This document shows, piece after piece, positions 1 to 6,598 of a DNA stretch of 64,000 nt (the first letter of the stretch is position 1; every line of letters begins with the position of its first letter). Under the pieces are notes generated by a model. The model was not told where the DNA came from. It did not search any database and was given only the letters and a program-made list of their open reading frames with translations. The translations under genes were made by a program, and so were the position numbers. The stretch covers positions 496,001 to 560,000 of the forward strand of contig NZ_OY764211.1 in NCBI RefSeq assembly GCF_963668165.1, in the 5' to 3' direction. The stretch is from Marispirochaeta sp. GTDB lineage: Bacteria; Spirochaetota; Spirochaetia; JC444; Marispirochaetaceae.

Positions 1-1
1 G

Positions 2-208
2 AGTCCGGTTTTGGTAATTGAAGTGGACGGATTCGCATTTCACCGGAAAGGCTCACGCCAGGCAGAGCGTGATGCACTGAAGGATTCAGTTTTAAAGAAA
101 TCGGGACTGTCGGTCCTTCGTCTGTCTACTACCGGAAGCAGCGAGAGGAGCAGGATTAGGAAGGATTTACAAAAAGCAATCCTGGTAAAAGCATCCTCCA
201 CTACATAA
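2..208 (+). CDS. C-terminal end of a nuclease-like protein (DUF2726 / MTES_1575-type, partial)
   Basis: Only the last 68 codons are in the window; the frame is open to the left edge. The visible part reads PVLVIEVDGFAFH, then a charged stretch with ERDALKD and LRLSTTGS. This is the pattern of the Vsr/DUF2726/MTES_1575-like endonuclease-fold domains that often end large helicase or restriction-linked proteins, where the E-x-D pair after a hydrophobic strand belongs to the active site. The parent protein cannot be named from this fragment. It lies about 1.1 kb upstream of a BREX remnant, so a defence-related role is possible but is inference. Confidence 0.55.
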   Translation, partial: SPVLVIEVDGFAFHRKGSRQAERDALKDSVLKKSGLSVLRLSTTGSSERSRIRKDLQKAILVKASSTT

Positions 209-389
209 CATAATACAAGCCCAGGAAAAAGCAGCGACGCTTTCAAAAGCAGATAAATACCAGTTTATATCTTGCTTAACCATAAAGCAGGTAAGAAAAT
301 TTATTAACATATAAGATTATTTATCCTCCATAGCGGAATCTTTACATCCATAAACACCTAAGTGCTTACATATTCGACACATACTTTTC
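209..389. other. AT-rich intergenic region
   Basis: This stretch between the nuclease fragment and the sigma-54-like promoter is clearly AT-richer than its neighbours. I see no ORF with a ribosome-binding site, no convincing terminator and no RNA gene in it. It probably holds upstream activator sites for the promoter at 390-405, but I cannot point to a specific one. Confidence 0.4.
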
Positions 390-405
390 TGGCACGCTTT
401 CTGCA
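390..405 (+). promoter_or_regulatory. sigma-54 (RpoN)-type -24/-12 promoter
   Basis: The bases tggcacg-cttt-ctgca match the sigma-54 consensus TGGCACG-N4-TTGCA at all but one informative position, with correct GG-to-GC spacing. Predicted transcription would start near 416, leaving a leader of about 27 bases before the ATG at 443. No comparable sigma-70 pair is seen closer to the gene. Confidence 0.6.
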
Positions 406-442
406 TTAACATAGGTATCAATCACAATAAAAGGAGTTGTAT

Positions 443-1099
443 ATGAAAAGACTTATTGGAATGATCCTCCTCATCGTTCTGTGCTCTGCGGGGCTGACGG
501 CCCAGGATATCGTTTTCGGCGTAAAGGGCGGGCTTAACCTGGGCTGGTTCAGCGGCAACAACTGGGACGATTATGTGGAATCCGCGGAAGTGTATTACGG
601 CATCGACATAAAGGAGCAGCTGCACCCGGCGCTGCACGCGGGGTTGTACCTGGAATCCATGCTTAGCCCGAACATCGGGATTGTGACGGAGTTGAACTTT
701 ACCCAGTACGGCCAGGATTACGAGTATTCCTACGCCGGTATTGACGTTGAGGGCAAATATTCAATAAACGCCATAGAAGTCCCGGTACTGCTGAAGATTG
801 CAGCACGACCGGTTGGCGGTTTCTACGGTCTTGCCGGGCCATCAATCATTTTTTTGCCGGGGGACCTGGAGTTCGAAGAGAGCGGAGGCGGTGTTACCGT
901 TGAAGGGAGCCAAACCCCGGATAATCCGATTGTACTGGGGCTGACGGCTGGGGTGGGCTACGGATTTATCATGAACCAGGGTGTACTCAGCCTGGAGGCA
1001 CGCTACGGCCGAAACCTTACGGATGCCTTTGACGCGGACAAGGACCCCTTTGACGTGAATAGCTTCAAGCTGCTGCTGGGGTACGGGTTCGTGCTGTAG
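443..1099 (+). CDS. outer-membrane beta-barrel protein (PorT-like)
   Basis: Exported protein of 218 residues. It starts with a typical signal peptide (MKRLIGMILLIVLCSAGLTAQ), followed by alternating strands such as VFGVKGGLNLG, YYGLAGPSI-like and SLEARYGRNLTDAF, and ends in an aromatic/hydrophobic strand, KLLLGYGFVL. This is the layout of small eight-strand outer-membrane barrels of the PorT/OmpW-like type. The ATG at 443 is preferred over an in-frame TTG at 437 because aaggag sits at 431-436, six bases upstream. The gene stands alone behind a sigma-54-type promoter and is followed by a GC-rich hairpin. Its transported substrate, if any, is unknown. Confidence 0.75.
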   Translation: MKRLIGMILLIVLCSAGLTAQDIVFGVKGGLNLGWFSGNNWDDYVESAEVYYGIDIKEQLHPALHAGLYLESMLSPNIGIVTELNFTQYGQDYEYSYAGIDVEGKYSINAIEVPVLLKIAARPVGGFYGLAGPSIIFLPGDLEFEESGGGVTVEGSQTPDNPIVLGLTAGVGYGFIMNQGVLSLEARYGRNLTDAFDADKDPFDVNSFKLLLGYGFVL

Positions 1100-1126
1100 G
1101 TTTTGCAGGAAAATGGATTCAAGAGG

Positions 1127-1150
1127 GGCCCCGCGCTGCGGGGCCGGGTT
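1127..1150 (+). terminator. hairpin terminator after the beta-barrel gene
   Basis: A perfect 8-bp stem (ggccccgc / gcggggcc, 1127-1134 with 1138-1145) closes a 3-base loop 27 bases after the stop codon. The following T-run is short (gggttt), so this is either a weak intrinsic terminator or an mRNA-end stabiliser. Confidence 0.5.
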
Positions 1151-1292
1151 TATGAGATTTACATGGGCTTCGGGATCGGTGCAGCGGATAAAAATTGTTT
1201 ATCCTGCTTTTGGGATTGTGAACTGAATGGTATAGTGGTTAGAAAAGGTGTTATCGGTATTGCACCTGTTATTAAAGGTTATGCTTACGAGG

Positions 1293-1934
1293 ATGAACAA
1301 CAAAAAATACAGCCTTGGTCTGTCATCGTTCTCATTGCTGCGTCCGGAAACGGAGATAGCCGCTCGGGTACTTAGGGAATGTCGTAGTATAGAAGAAGCC
1401 AGAGAACGTATTAAGCAGGAAAACCTGTTCCAGCGGGTCCGCAGAAGCACAAACAAGGTTGTTGTAAACGAGGTGCTGAAGCGTCTTTCCCACGCTGACG
1501 AGTGGGAGCGAAATCTGCTGTCCGAGGCTGAATCACCGGACGATTCCGGTTTTATCTGCATGCTCCTGGTTTCCAGACAATATACCATTTTGCTTGATTT
1601 TGTTGTGGAGCTTGTGTTGTACAAGTTTGAAGGCCGGGACACTCGTCTGGAATCCTACGAAATGGAATCCTGGTTTGCCGTAAAGGCCGAAACCCACGAT
1701 GAGATTTCGGCATTGAAGCCAGGTTCCTTCAAGCGGCTGCTTGTAAATACCCGACGGGTATTAATTGAAGGTGGGATTCTTCTGGAATCAGGAGAGGGGA
1801 TCTACACAATTCGGCAGCCGCTGGTTGGTTTACATATACAGAGTCATTATGAAGCCCTTGCTAGGCCGGAGGACCTGTATATGCTCCTGTATCCGGAATA
1901 TAAAATACAAAAAATTAGGGAGAATCTTGAATGA
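1293..1934 (+). CDS. brxA: BrxA-like protein (DUF1819), BREX remnant
   Basis: BrxA is a small winged-helix DNA-binding protein of BREX phage-defence systems. This protein has the family length (about 213 residues) and features: an N-terminal YSLGLSSFSLLRPETEIAARVL segment, LFQRVRRSTNKVVVNEVLKRL, and a C-terminal LLYPEY ending. The ATG at 1293 is chosen; an in-frame ATG at 1281 is also possible and neither has a strong Shine-Dalgarno. The stop overlaps the next start (ATGA), as in intact brxA-brxB pairs. The gene looks intact, but the downstream locus is broken, so a working BREX system is unlikely. Confidence 0.8.
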   Translation: MNNKKYSLGLSSFSLLRPETEIAARVLRECRSIEEARERIKQENLFQRVRRSTNKVVVNEVLKRLSHADEWERNLLSEAESPDDSGFICMLLVSRQYTILLDFVVELVLYKFEGRDTRLESYEMESWFAVKAETHDEISALKPGSFKRLLVNTRRVLIEGGILLESGEGIYTIRQPLVGLHIQSHYEALARPEDLYMLLYPEYKIQKIRENLE

Positions 1935-2536
1935 GTATCAGCCAGGAATTCGACCGATTATTTACAATTTTACAGCATAAGAAGTTCCTTAACATGGAAG
2001 GCCTGGGAAACGAGGTCCCCTTCTTTGTGCATGCCTACGATATCAAGCATCAGAACGAGGTATATCCGGCGATTCATCGCTTGAGAAAGCGGCTTTCTGT
2101 GGAAGCCGGAGTACGGACGGAGCTTGTGGGCCTGTACGATATGGTGCTGGAAATTATCCAGGAGAGTCATGATCTTGAAGATATGTTTCAATACGAAGCG
2201 GAGGCTACAAAGACTGAACTGATGGATACTTTTAACAGTCTGGTAAATCCTGAAGAAATTCAGAAATACTTTGCCGGGAAAACCGGGGTCGACAGCTACG
2301 ATATAATAATGATCCACCAGATTGGGGAGGTATATCCCTACCTTCGGACCCACGACCTCCTGAACCAGCTGCAGTCGACTATTACGACAATGCCCCTGGT
2401 GGTCTTTTTCCCCGGGGAATATGTGATGTCCAAGGAGTTCGGTTTTAATTTGAATTTATTCGGACGTCTGCCCGGCCCTTATTACCGGGCTTTCCGTCTT
2501 GACGACTATTTTGCACGGGGTGGCATAGATGGCTGA
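1931..2536 (+). CDS. brxB: BrxB-like protein (DUF1788), BREX remnant
   Basis: BrxB (DUF1788) is a core BREX component of unclear biochemical role, normally encoded between brxA and brxC. The 201-residue product has the usual family length and hallmarks: an N-terminal FLNMEGLGNEVPFFVHAYD segment, and near the C-terminus TTMPLVVFFPGEY followed by LFGRLPGPYYRAFRLDDYF. It overlaps brxA by 4 bases and brxC by 8, so the original operon coupling is preserved. No frameshift or internal stop is seen. Function today is doubtful because the rest of the system is missing from this locus. Confidence 0.85.
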   Translation: MSISQEFDRLFTILQHKKFLNMEGLGNEVPFFVHAYDIKHQNEVYPAIHRLRKRLSVEAGVRTELVGLYDMVLEIIQESHDLEDMFQYEAEATKTELMDTFNSLVNPEEIQKYFAGKTGVDSYDIIMIHQIGEVYPYLRTHDLLNQLQSTITTMPLVVFFPGEYVMSKEFGFNLNLFGRLPGPYYRAFRLDDYFARGGIDG

Positions 2537-3311
2537 TTTAAAATCAATTCTGGTAAACGATATTGAACGCACCATAGACGGGGTAATAAAAGCGGACGAC
2601 CGGGCACACATCCGGCAGGAGATCGAGGAGTACGTCATTACCCAGGAGGTGGCAAAGCACCTGGACAAGCTTATAGAAGGTTACCGGGAGTCTATCGAAG
2701 GGGTACGCCGGGGTGAGAATTACCCCTATAACGGAGTCTGGATAAGCGGCTATTTCGGGTCCGGTAAATCCCACCTTTTAAAGATGCTTGCCTATATACT
2801 GGAAAACAGCAGCGTCGGTGGGGAGCCCCTGGCGGAGCTCTTTGTTCCCAAGATAAGCGATCAAATCCAGCAGGCAAATATGCGGAAAGTCCTGGAGGTG
2901 CCGGCACGGAGCATCCTGTTTAATATTGATCAGGAGGCCGACGCTCGTACCGGGAGCGACGACAACGCGCTTATCTATATCTTTGAGAAGGTCTTCAACA
3001 GATTCCTGGGGTATTTTCCCTACGACCGTAATGTGGCGCAGTTTGAGCGCCACCTGGACGATGAAGCCATATATGAAAAATTCAAAAAGGAGTATGAAGA
3101 GATAAACGGCAGCAGCTGGGAAGAGAGCCGCAAAACGGCCTTCAGTATAGGGCAGAAAAAACTCGTCAGAGTACTGGAGAAAAGCCTGGATATCAGCGAA
3201 AACGATGCCCGGAGCATGATTGAGCAGTACCGCAAAGGAAGCTCGATTTCCGTGGAGAGTCTGGCCGGACGGATCCGGGAATGGCTCGATAAACAGGATA
3301 TATCGTCGTAA
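2529..3311 (+). pseudogene. brxC: truncated brxC (N-terminal fifth of the BREX ATPase)
   Basis: BrxC is normally a protein of about 1200 residues with a P-loop ATPase domain. Here only about 255 residues remain. The start is typical (DLKSILVNDIERTIDGVIKADD), and the Walker A motif GSGKSHLLK is intact near residues 77-86. The reading frame ends soon after IREWLDKQ with a foreign tail, DISS, before the Walker B/VDEVGQ region expected next. pglX, pglZ and brxL do not follow. The break near 3295-3310 abuts the 3' end of an unrelated minus-strand pseudogene, which points to a deletion or rearrangement joining two loci. Confidence 0.85.
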
Positions 3312-3873
3312 TTGAAGAAGAACGATTCCTTGAAATAATCTTTTATTTCATCGGGTCGGATATTAAGGGTTGCTACAAGCAGATGCAGAATCCGGCGGAT
3401 GCGTTTGCGCCTGTCCATGGTGACAACATAATCGAACAGCGTCGAAATGACGAGAATGCCGAATACAACAAGCAGGGAATAGCGCAGAAGGGTATATTGA
3501 AGCTCATCGAGGTTGTCAAGGACAAGGATTCAGGAAACTCAGCCACCTGTGCGGTCCAGACGAACGCCCAGAAACCGAACCAGACAATGACTGCGCTGAA
3601 ATACCGCAGATGCACTGAGCGCGTGAAATAACGCTTCAGGTCCCGTCCTCGGCGTATGCCGAATGCCCGCAGCATATCCGAGACAAGTGAGAATGATTTC
3701 ACCTGTGTAAGAGATGCGTTCCCTTCATTCTCGAACTCCCGATGCTGCATGATATCTTCCGCCTGTTGGCGGTAAAAAGAGAGGAACTATTCGACCTCAG
3801 CATCGATTAAAAAGATCTCCTTGTGATGGGCAGAAAAGTAGCTCAGGATCTTTTTGAAATAGTCTTTTTGCAT
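3312..3873 (-). pseudogene. decayed small membrane-protein gene (in-frame stop plus frameshift)
   Basis: On the minus strand an ATG at 3873 with a good upstream aggaa opens a frame (MQKDYFKKILSYFSAHHKEIF). It hits a TAG at 3789-3787 and then resumes in the same frame (FLSFYRQQAEDIMQHREF). It continues through a hydrophobic segment (YFSAVIVWFGFWAFVWTAQV) to about 3530. There the coding sense shifts to another frame (LDNLDELQYTLLRYSLLVVFGILVISTLFDYVV, then MDRRKRIRRILHLLVATLNIRPDEIKDYF). Joined, this makes about 180 residues with two membrane segments. I do not recognise the family. The 3' end runs into the truncated brxC. Confidence 0.55.
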
Positions 3874-4258
3874 TCTATTTTCCTGTCCCCTACTGTGATT
3901 ATGCTGGGACAGTATAGCATTAAAATCATCAATACGCCATTTTCCATGTTCATTTTCTCAGTATATCCCGGTATAGAATGAAGTTGCCGGTTATCTGGCC
4001 CCGCGTTCCCCCGAACATTTCTCATCCTTGCCCCTCATCTATAGCGGCAAGAAAGTCCGAGATCATGGCGTTGATCATCTCCGCTTTAGTCAGAGCCATC
4101 AATGTATGTCAAACATAAAAACCAGGTATCTGCGCCAACTGCTATTTCTCCGATGAGAAAATTATGCCGAAAACAAATAGAACAGCGGGAACTCCAAGAA
4201 ATAGGTGAATACGGGAACAGAGGCCGGAGTTTTCTTCTGCATCCCTGTTGTAGTAATG
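3874..4258. other. non-coding stretch in the degraded island
   Basis: No supported gene is seen. A TATACT-like -10 with a tgtccc/gggaca inverted repeat lies just upstream of the 3873 pseudogene start. A 25-codon minus ORF (4099-4022) begins MALTKAEMINAMISDF, resembling the start of HU/IHF proteins, but it stops at once and has no ribosome-binding site. The region looks like decayed sequence. Confidence 0.4.
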
Positions 4259-4339
4259 AACCACGACATCCACAAAAACCACGACAAAGGGATAGGAATC
4301 TCAACTATGTTGTGTCCCAGTTGTGCCCGTCGTGGTCAA
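4259..4339. repeat. dispersed hairpin repeat, copy A
   Basis: Begins aaccacgacat and ends gtcgtggtcaa, so its ends form an imperfect inverted repeat. The interior has a second accacgac and the core gggataggaa. It matches the copy at 10123-10205 over nearly its whole length, and lies 42 bases beyond the stop of the HEPN/DUF6804 gene. Confidence 0.7.
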
Positions 4340-4380
4340 TACCCAGCAGTTTTCGACCGCCTCAGTCCTGAGCCCGTGAA

Positions 4381-5139
4381 TCACCTCTTCCTCAAAATCG
4401 ACCACAAAAGAATCCCCATAACACCGGCGTCTATCAGCCGCCATACATCTCGGTTCAAATACACCGGGATTATCGGATTAAAAAGAACCGCTATTCCACC
4501 GAAAAGCAGGGCAGTCCCTTTTTGTTTTCGGAAGTCCCTGTAGGAGAGCAGGCAGGCGTTTACCGTAACAGCTACGCGCAGCAGCAGGAAAAACTCGTAA
4601 CTGCCGCCGCGGACTACTGCAATCAGCAGAAGCACGGCACTGAAGAGAGTCAGCTTGTTCAGATTGTCTTTCAGGACCTGTTGCAGCCTCAAACCCGGGG
4701 ATTTGACCTGAGGAGCTATGGCGCGGTTCCCAGTGTTGGGTGTCTCCGGCACATCGCCCGCAATGATGTATACCGCCTGATACGCGGCGCAGAAGGCCGA
4801 GACCGCGGCATCCAGGTCGTAGGAACTCAGTTCCGTTTGGGTGTCGTGGGCGGCCTGGTTGCGGTATTTCAGGACTGTCCGAAGCCCGACGATCATCACC
4901 GGAGAGGGTGAAACCCTGGACAGTGTCCGTAACAGGGCATCAAAACTGGCCTGCCTGTCGTAGGGAACCTGATAATAATCCAGTGCCCCTTTCGCCATGC
5001 GTTCCCCGGCTTTTCCAAGAACAACCGCGCCGGAGGAATAGTCGGAAAGCGCGACTGCCTGGAACCCGCTTAAATAGGTGGATTTTATGGAAAAGAGGTC
5101 GCCGGGTAGTTCGCTGAGGCGTCTGGCCAAATCAACCAT
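4381..5139 (-). CDS. HEPN-like protein fused to a DUF6804-type membrane domain
   Basis: The 252-residue product has two parts. The N-terminal 125 residues are helical and carry R93-NQAA-H98, the Rx4-6H signature of HEPN/DUF4145-like domains, many of which are ribonucleases or nucleotide-responsive helpers in defence systems. The C-terminal half has about four membrane segments and the LFGGIAVLFNPIIPVYLNRDVWRLID pattern that I associate with DUF6804. ATG 5139 is chosen: it lies 7 bases after a perfect TATAAT, suggesting a leaderless message. A TTG at 5187 would add 16 unconvincing residues. Repeats flank it on both sides. A role as a membrane-linked effector is inference only. Confidence 0.6.
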   Translation of the reverse strand: MVDLARRLSELPGDLFSIKSTYLSGFQAVALSDYSSGAVVLGKAGERMAKGALDYYQVPYDRQASFDALLRTLSRVSPSPVMIVGLRTVLKYRNQAAHDTQTELSSYDLDAAVSAFCAAYQAVYIIAGDVPETPNTGNRAIAPQVKSPGLRLQQVLKDNLNKLTLFSAVLLLIAVVRGGSYEFFLLLRVAVTVNACLLSYRDFRKQKGTALLFGGIAVLFNPIIPVYLNRDVWRLIDAGVMGILLWSILRKR

Positions 5140-5146
5140 AATTTCG

Positions 5147-5174
5147 ATTATAGCAGAAAAATCTGGTTGAACAA
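5147..5174 (-). promoter_or_regulatory. sigma-70-like promoter of the HEPN/DUF6804 gene
   Basis: On the minus strand TTGTTC (5174-5169) and TATAAT (5152-5147) are 16 bases apart. The ATG follows the -10 box by 7 bases, leaving no room for a Shine-Dalgarno. Confidence 0.55.
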
Positions 5175-5195
5175 CGAAGAGGTCCAATAATTCCT

Positions 5196-5213
5196 AGTGC
5201 CCGTCGTGGTTAA
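5196..5213. repeat. dispersed hairpin repeat, half copy B
   Basis: The bases agtgcccgtcgtggttaa match the right end of copy A (gtgcccgtcgtggtcaa). The left half is not recognisable. It sits 10 bases beyond the stop codon of the GxxExxY gene. Confidence 0.5.
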
Positions 5214-5223
5214 ATCCTTTTAC

Positions 5224-5511
5224 CTACAAAACCAGCCGCTTGACCTCCAGCCTTTGAGGCGCAAAATTGAGCAGAAACCCCAGTCTGCAGCCGGAAATAT
5301 GCAGGTAATTTAACAGCTGGGCTGCATGCTCTGTACTCAGGGCAGAGACTGCCTTGACCTCCAGAATGACAGTACCGTTTACCAGAAGGTCAGCAAAATA
5401 CTCGCCCACTGTATGACAACGGTAGTGGACCGAAAATGGAGCGTTGTAGCTAACCTGCAGATTATTACAGGCAAGTTCGTAATACAAAGCGTTGTGGTAG
5501 GGCAATTCCAG
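5224..5511 (-). CDS. GxxExxY-family protein, exon 2 (C-terminal 95 residues)
   Basis: This is the 3' part of a gene split by a group II intron; exon 1 is at 9896-9822. It reads LELPYHNALYYELACNNLQV, then GEYFADLLVNGTVILEVKAV and ends LGFLLNFAPQRLEVKRLVL. These are the hallmarks of GxxExxY proteins, small proteins related to PD-(D/E)XK nucleases (D in FADLLV and E-x-K in LEVKAV). Joined to exon 1, the signature becomes G-L-L-E-L-P-Y and the protein is 120 residues, the normal family length. Read alone, the exon would need a TTG start and would lack the family N-terminus. The cellular role of the family is not established. Confidence 0.85.
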   Translation of the reverse strand: MELPYHNALYYELACNNLQVSYNAPFSVHYRCHTVGEYFADLLVNGTVILEVKAVSALSTEHAAQLLNYLHISGCRLGFLLNFAPQRLEVKRLVL

Positions 5512-5570
5512 GTAGGATAGACTACTGGCGCCTACCTACATCGCTGCAGGCGGTTTCCAGTAGTCTTCCC
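5512..5570 (-). ncRNA. domain VI of the outer group II intron
   Basis: A long hairpin with outer stem GACTACTGG / CCAGTAGTC and inner stem CGCCT / AGGCG. It is followed by TATCCTAC, where the first A is the likely branch point, 7 bases from the 3' splice site. Confidence 0.7.
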
Positions 5571-5572
5571 CC

Positions 5573-5606
5573 AAACCGTACGTACCAGTTTCCTGGTATA
5601 CGGCTT
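5573..5606 (-). ncRNA. domain V of the outer group II intron
   Basis: A 34-nt hairpin on the minus strand from AAGCCGTATACCAG to CGTACGGTTT, with a GAAA tetraloop and a 2-base bulge. This is the conserved catalytic core, beginning A-A-G-C-C instead of G-A-G-C-C with a compensating T at the far end. It lies 7 bases after the intron-protein stop codon. Confidence 0.85.
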
Positions 5607-5613
5607 TCCAGTG

Positions 5614-6521
5614 TCATGCACTGAATCGTTGCCTGTGGACAGAGCTGTGACAGCAAACGCATACCACAAGTGAAGTTCTACGAATTTTAATCATAGTTTT
5701 TACCCAATTTGGTTGGCCTCTTCCCTCATACTTTGTTCTTAAATCTTTGACCTTTTTTATATGATGCACCTCAAGGTTCATAGGTTCAGAACGGGAGCCG
5801 CACAGCTCACACTGCCCATATGACAGTCTGCGTATAAGTTCACTCTCGTGATTGGTAGCAGCTTCATATTCAGCAATACGCTCTCCATGCGGTCTTTTTA
5901 TCCGCCTAATCGACGCATTAAAGTACGCCAACTGCTTAGGACCGTTCTTGGTTTCATGAACCACACCGAGAATCCTACGTGTACCTGTACCGTGCTTTCT
6001 TTTGACATCGACTCCGTATTTTCTCAATGTTTTCCTCACACTCAATTTGAATTTGAGGCCAACTGTTTTAACTAAGCTGTAGTAATGGTCATACGGAAAT
6101 CGATATATCTGCCTGGCGACATTTGCCGCCATGCAGTAGTAGTTTGCCAATCCTCTGATCTCGTTGTTATATTGAGCAATAAGCCCTTCTACAGGAGTGT
6201 TAACTCTATCCGATCTATGAATTGGCTTACCATGTCGCTGGAACGGTCGGATCTTCTCCCTGATGACATCGCCGGGAACAAGCAACTGAAGCACTCCTGT
6301 TACGGATCTAACTTTTCTGCCGTTTTTCGCTTTCACGATCTGAGTGTAGTCTTTCCCTTTTACAATGTCATAGCCGAGAAACCGGCAACGATTCGTCAGC
6401 GGATTTGTGATAACTGTTTTTTCATTGCTTAGTTCGATTTTTAACTCTGAGGAAAGAAAATGCGATACTTCACGTTTGATACGTTCCGCCATAGATTTTG
6501 GGCCAATAACCAGCACGACAC
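5614..6521 (-). CDS. ltrA: outer intron-encoded protein, C-terminal part (RT end, maturase, HNH)
   Basis: This continues the reverse transcriptase whose N-terminal part is at 9289-8386; the inner intron lies between. It starts right after YADD with VVLVIGPKSMAERIK. It carries the FLGYDI segment, the thumb/maturase X region (PHGERIA-type and ANYYCMAANV motifs) and a C-terminal HNH endonuclease (CELCGS ... LEVHHI ... CVCCHSSVH). With exon 1 the total is 604 codons including the stop, divisible by three and of normal length for this class. A frame open to 6675 gives a false N-terminus derived from the inner intron's 3' end. Confidence 0.85.
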
Positions 6522-6561
6522 GGTGAGTGGCCCCGGGGAATCGCACCCCGAGGCTCTCGCA

Positions 6562-6595
6562 GAACCGGACTTGAACCTCTCGGCTCATCCGGCTC
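6562..6595 (-). ncRNA. domain V of the inner group II intron
   Basis: A 34-nt hairpin: GAGCCGGA pairs with TCCGGTTC, then TGAGCC with GGTTCA around a GAGA tetraloop, with a 2-base AG bulge on the 3' side. The AGC catalytic triad position is intact. It starts 4 bases after the reverse-transcriptase stop codon. Confidence 0.9.
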
Positions 6596-6598
6596 CCA

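Noticed and set aside
4022..4099. 25-codon minus ORF starting MALTKAEMINAMISDF, similar to the start of HU/IHF proteins
   Set aside because: Stops after 25 codons and has no ribosome-binding site; the rest of a histone-like protein is absent, so the resemblance is probably chance or a remnant.
5140..5187. TTG start at 5187 for the HEPN/DUF6804 gene
   Set aside because: Would translate through the -10 box and -35 region; the added residues look random.
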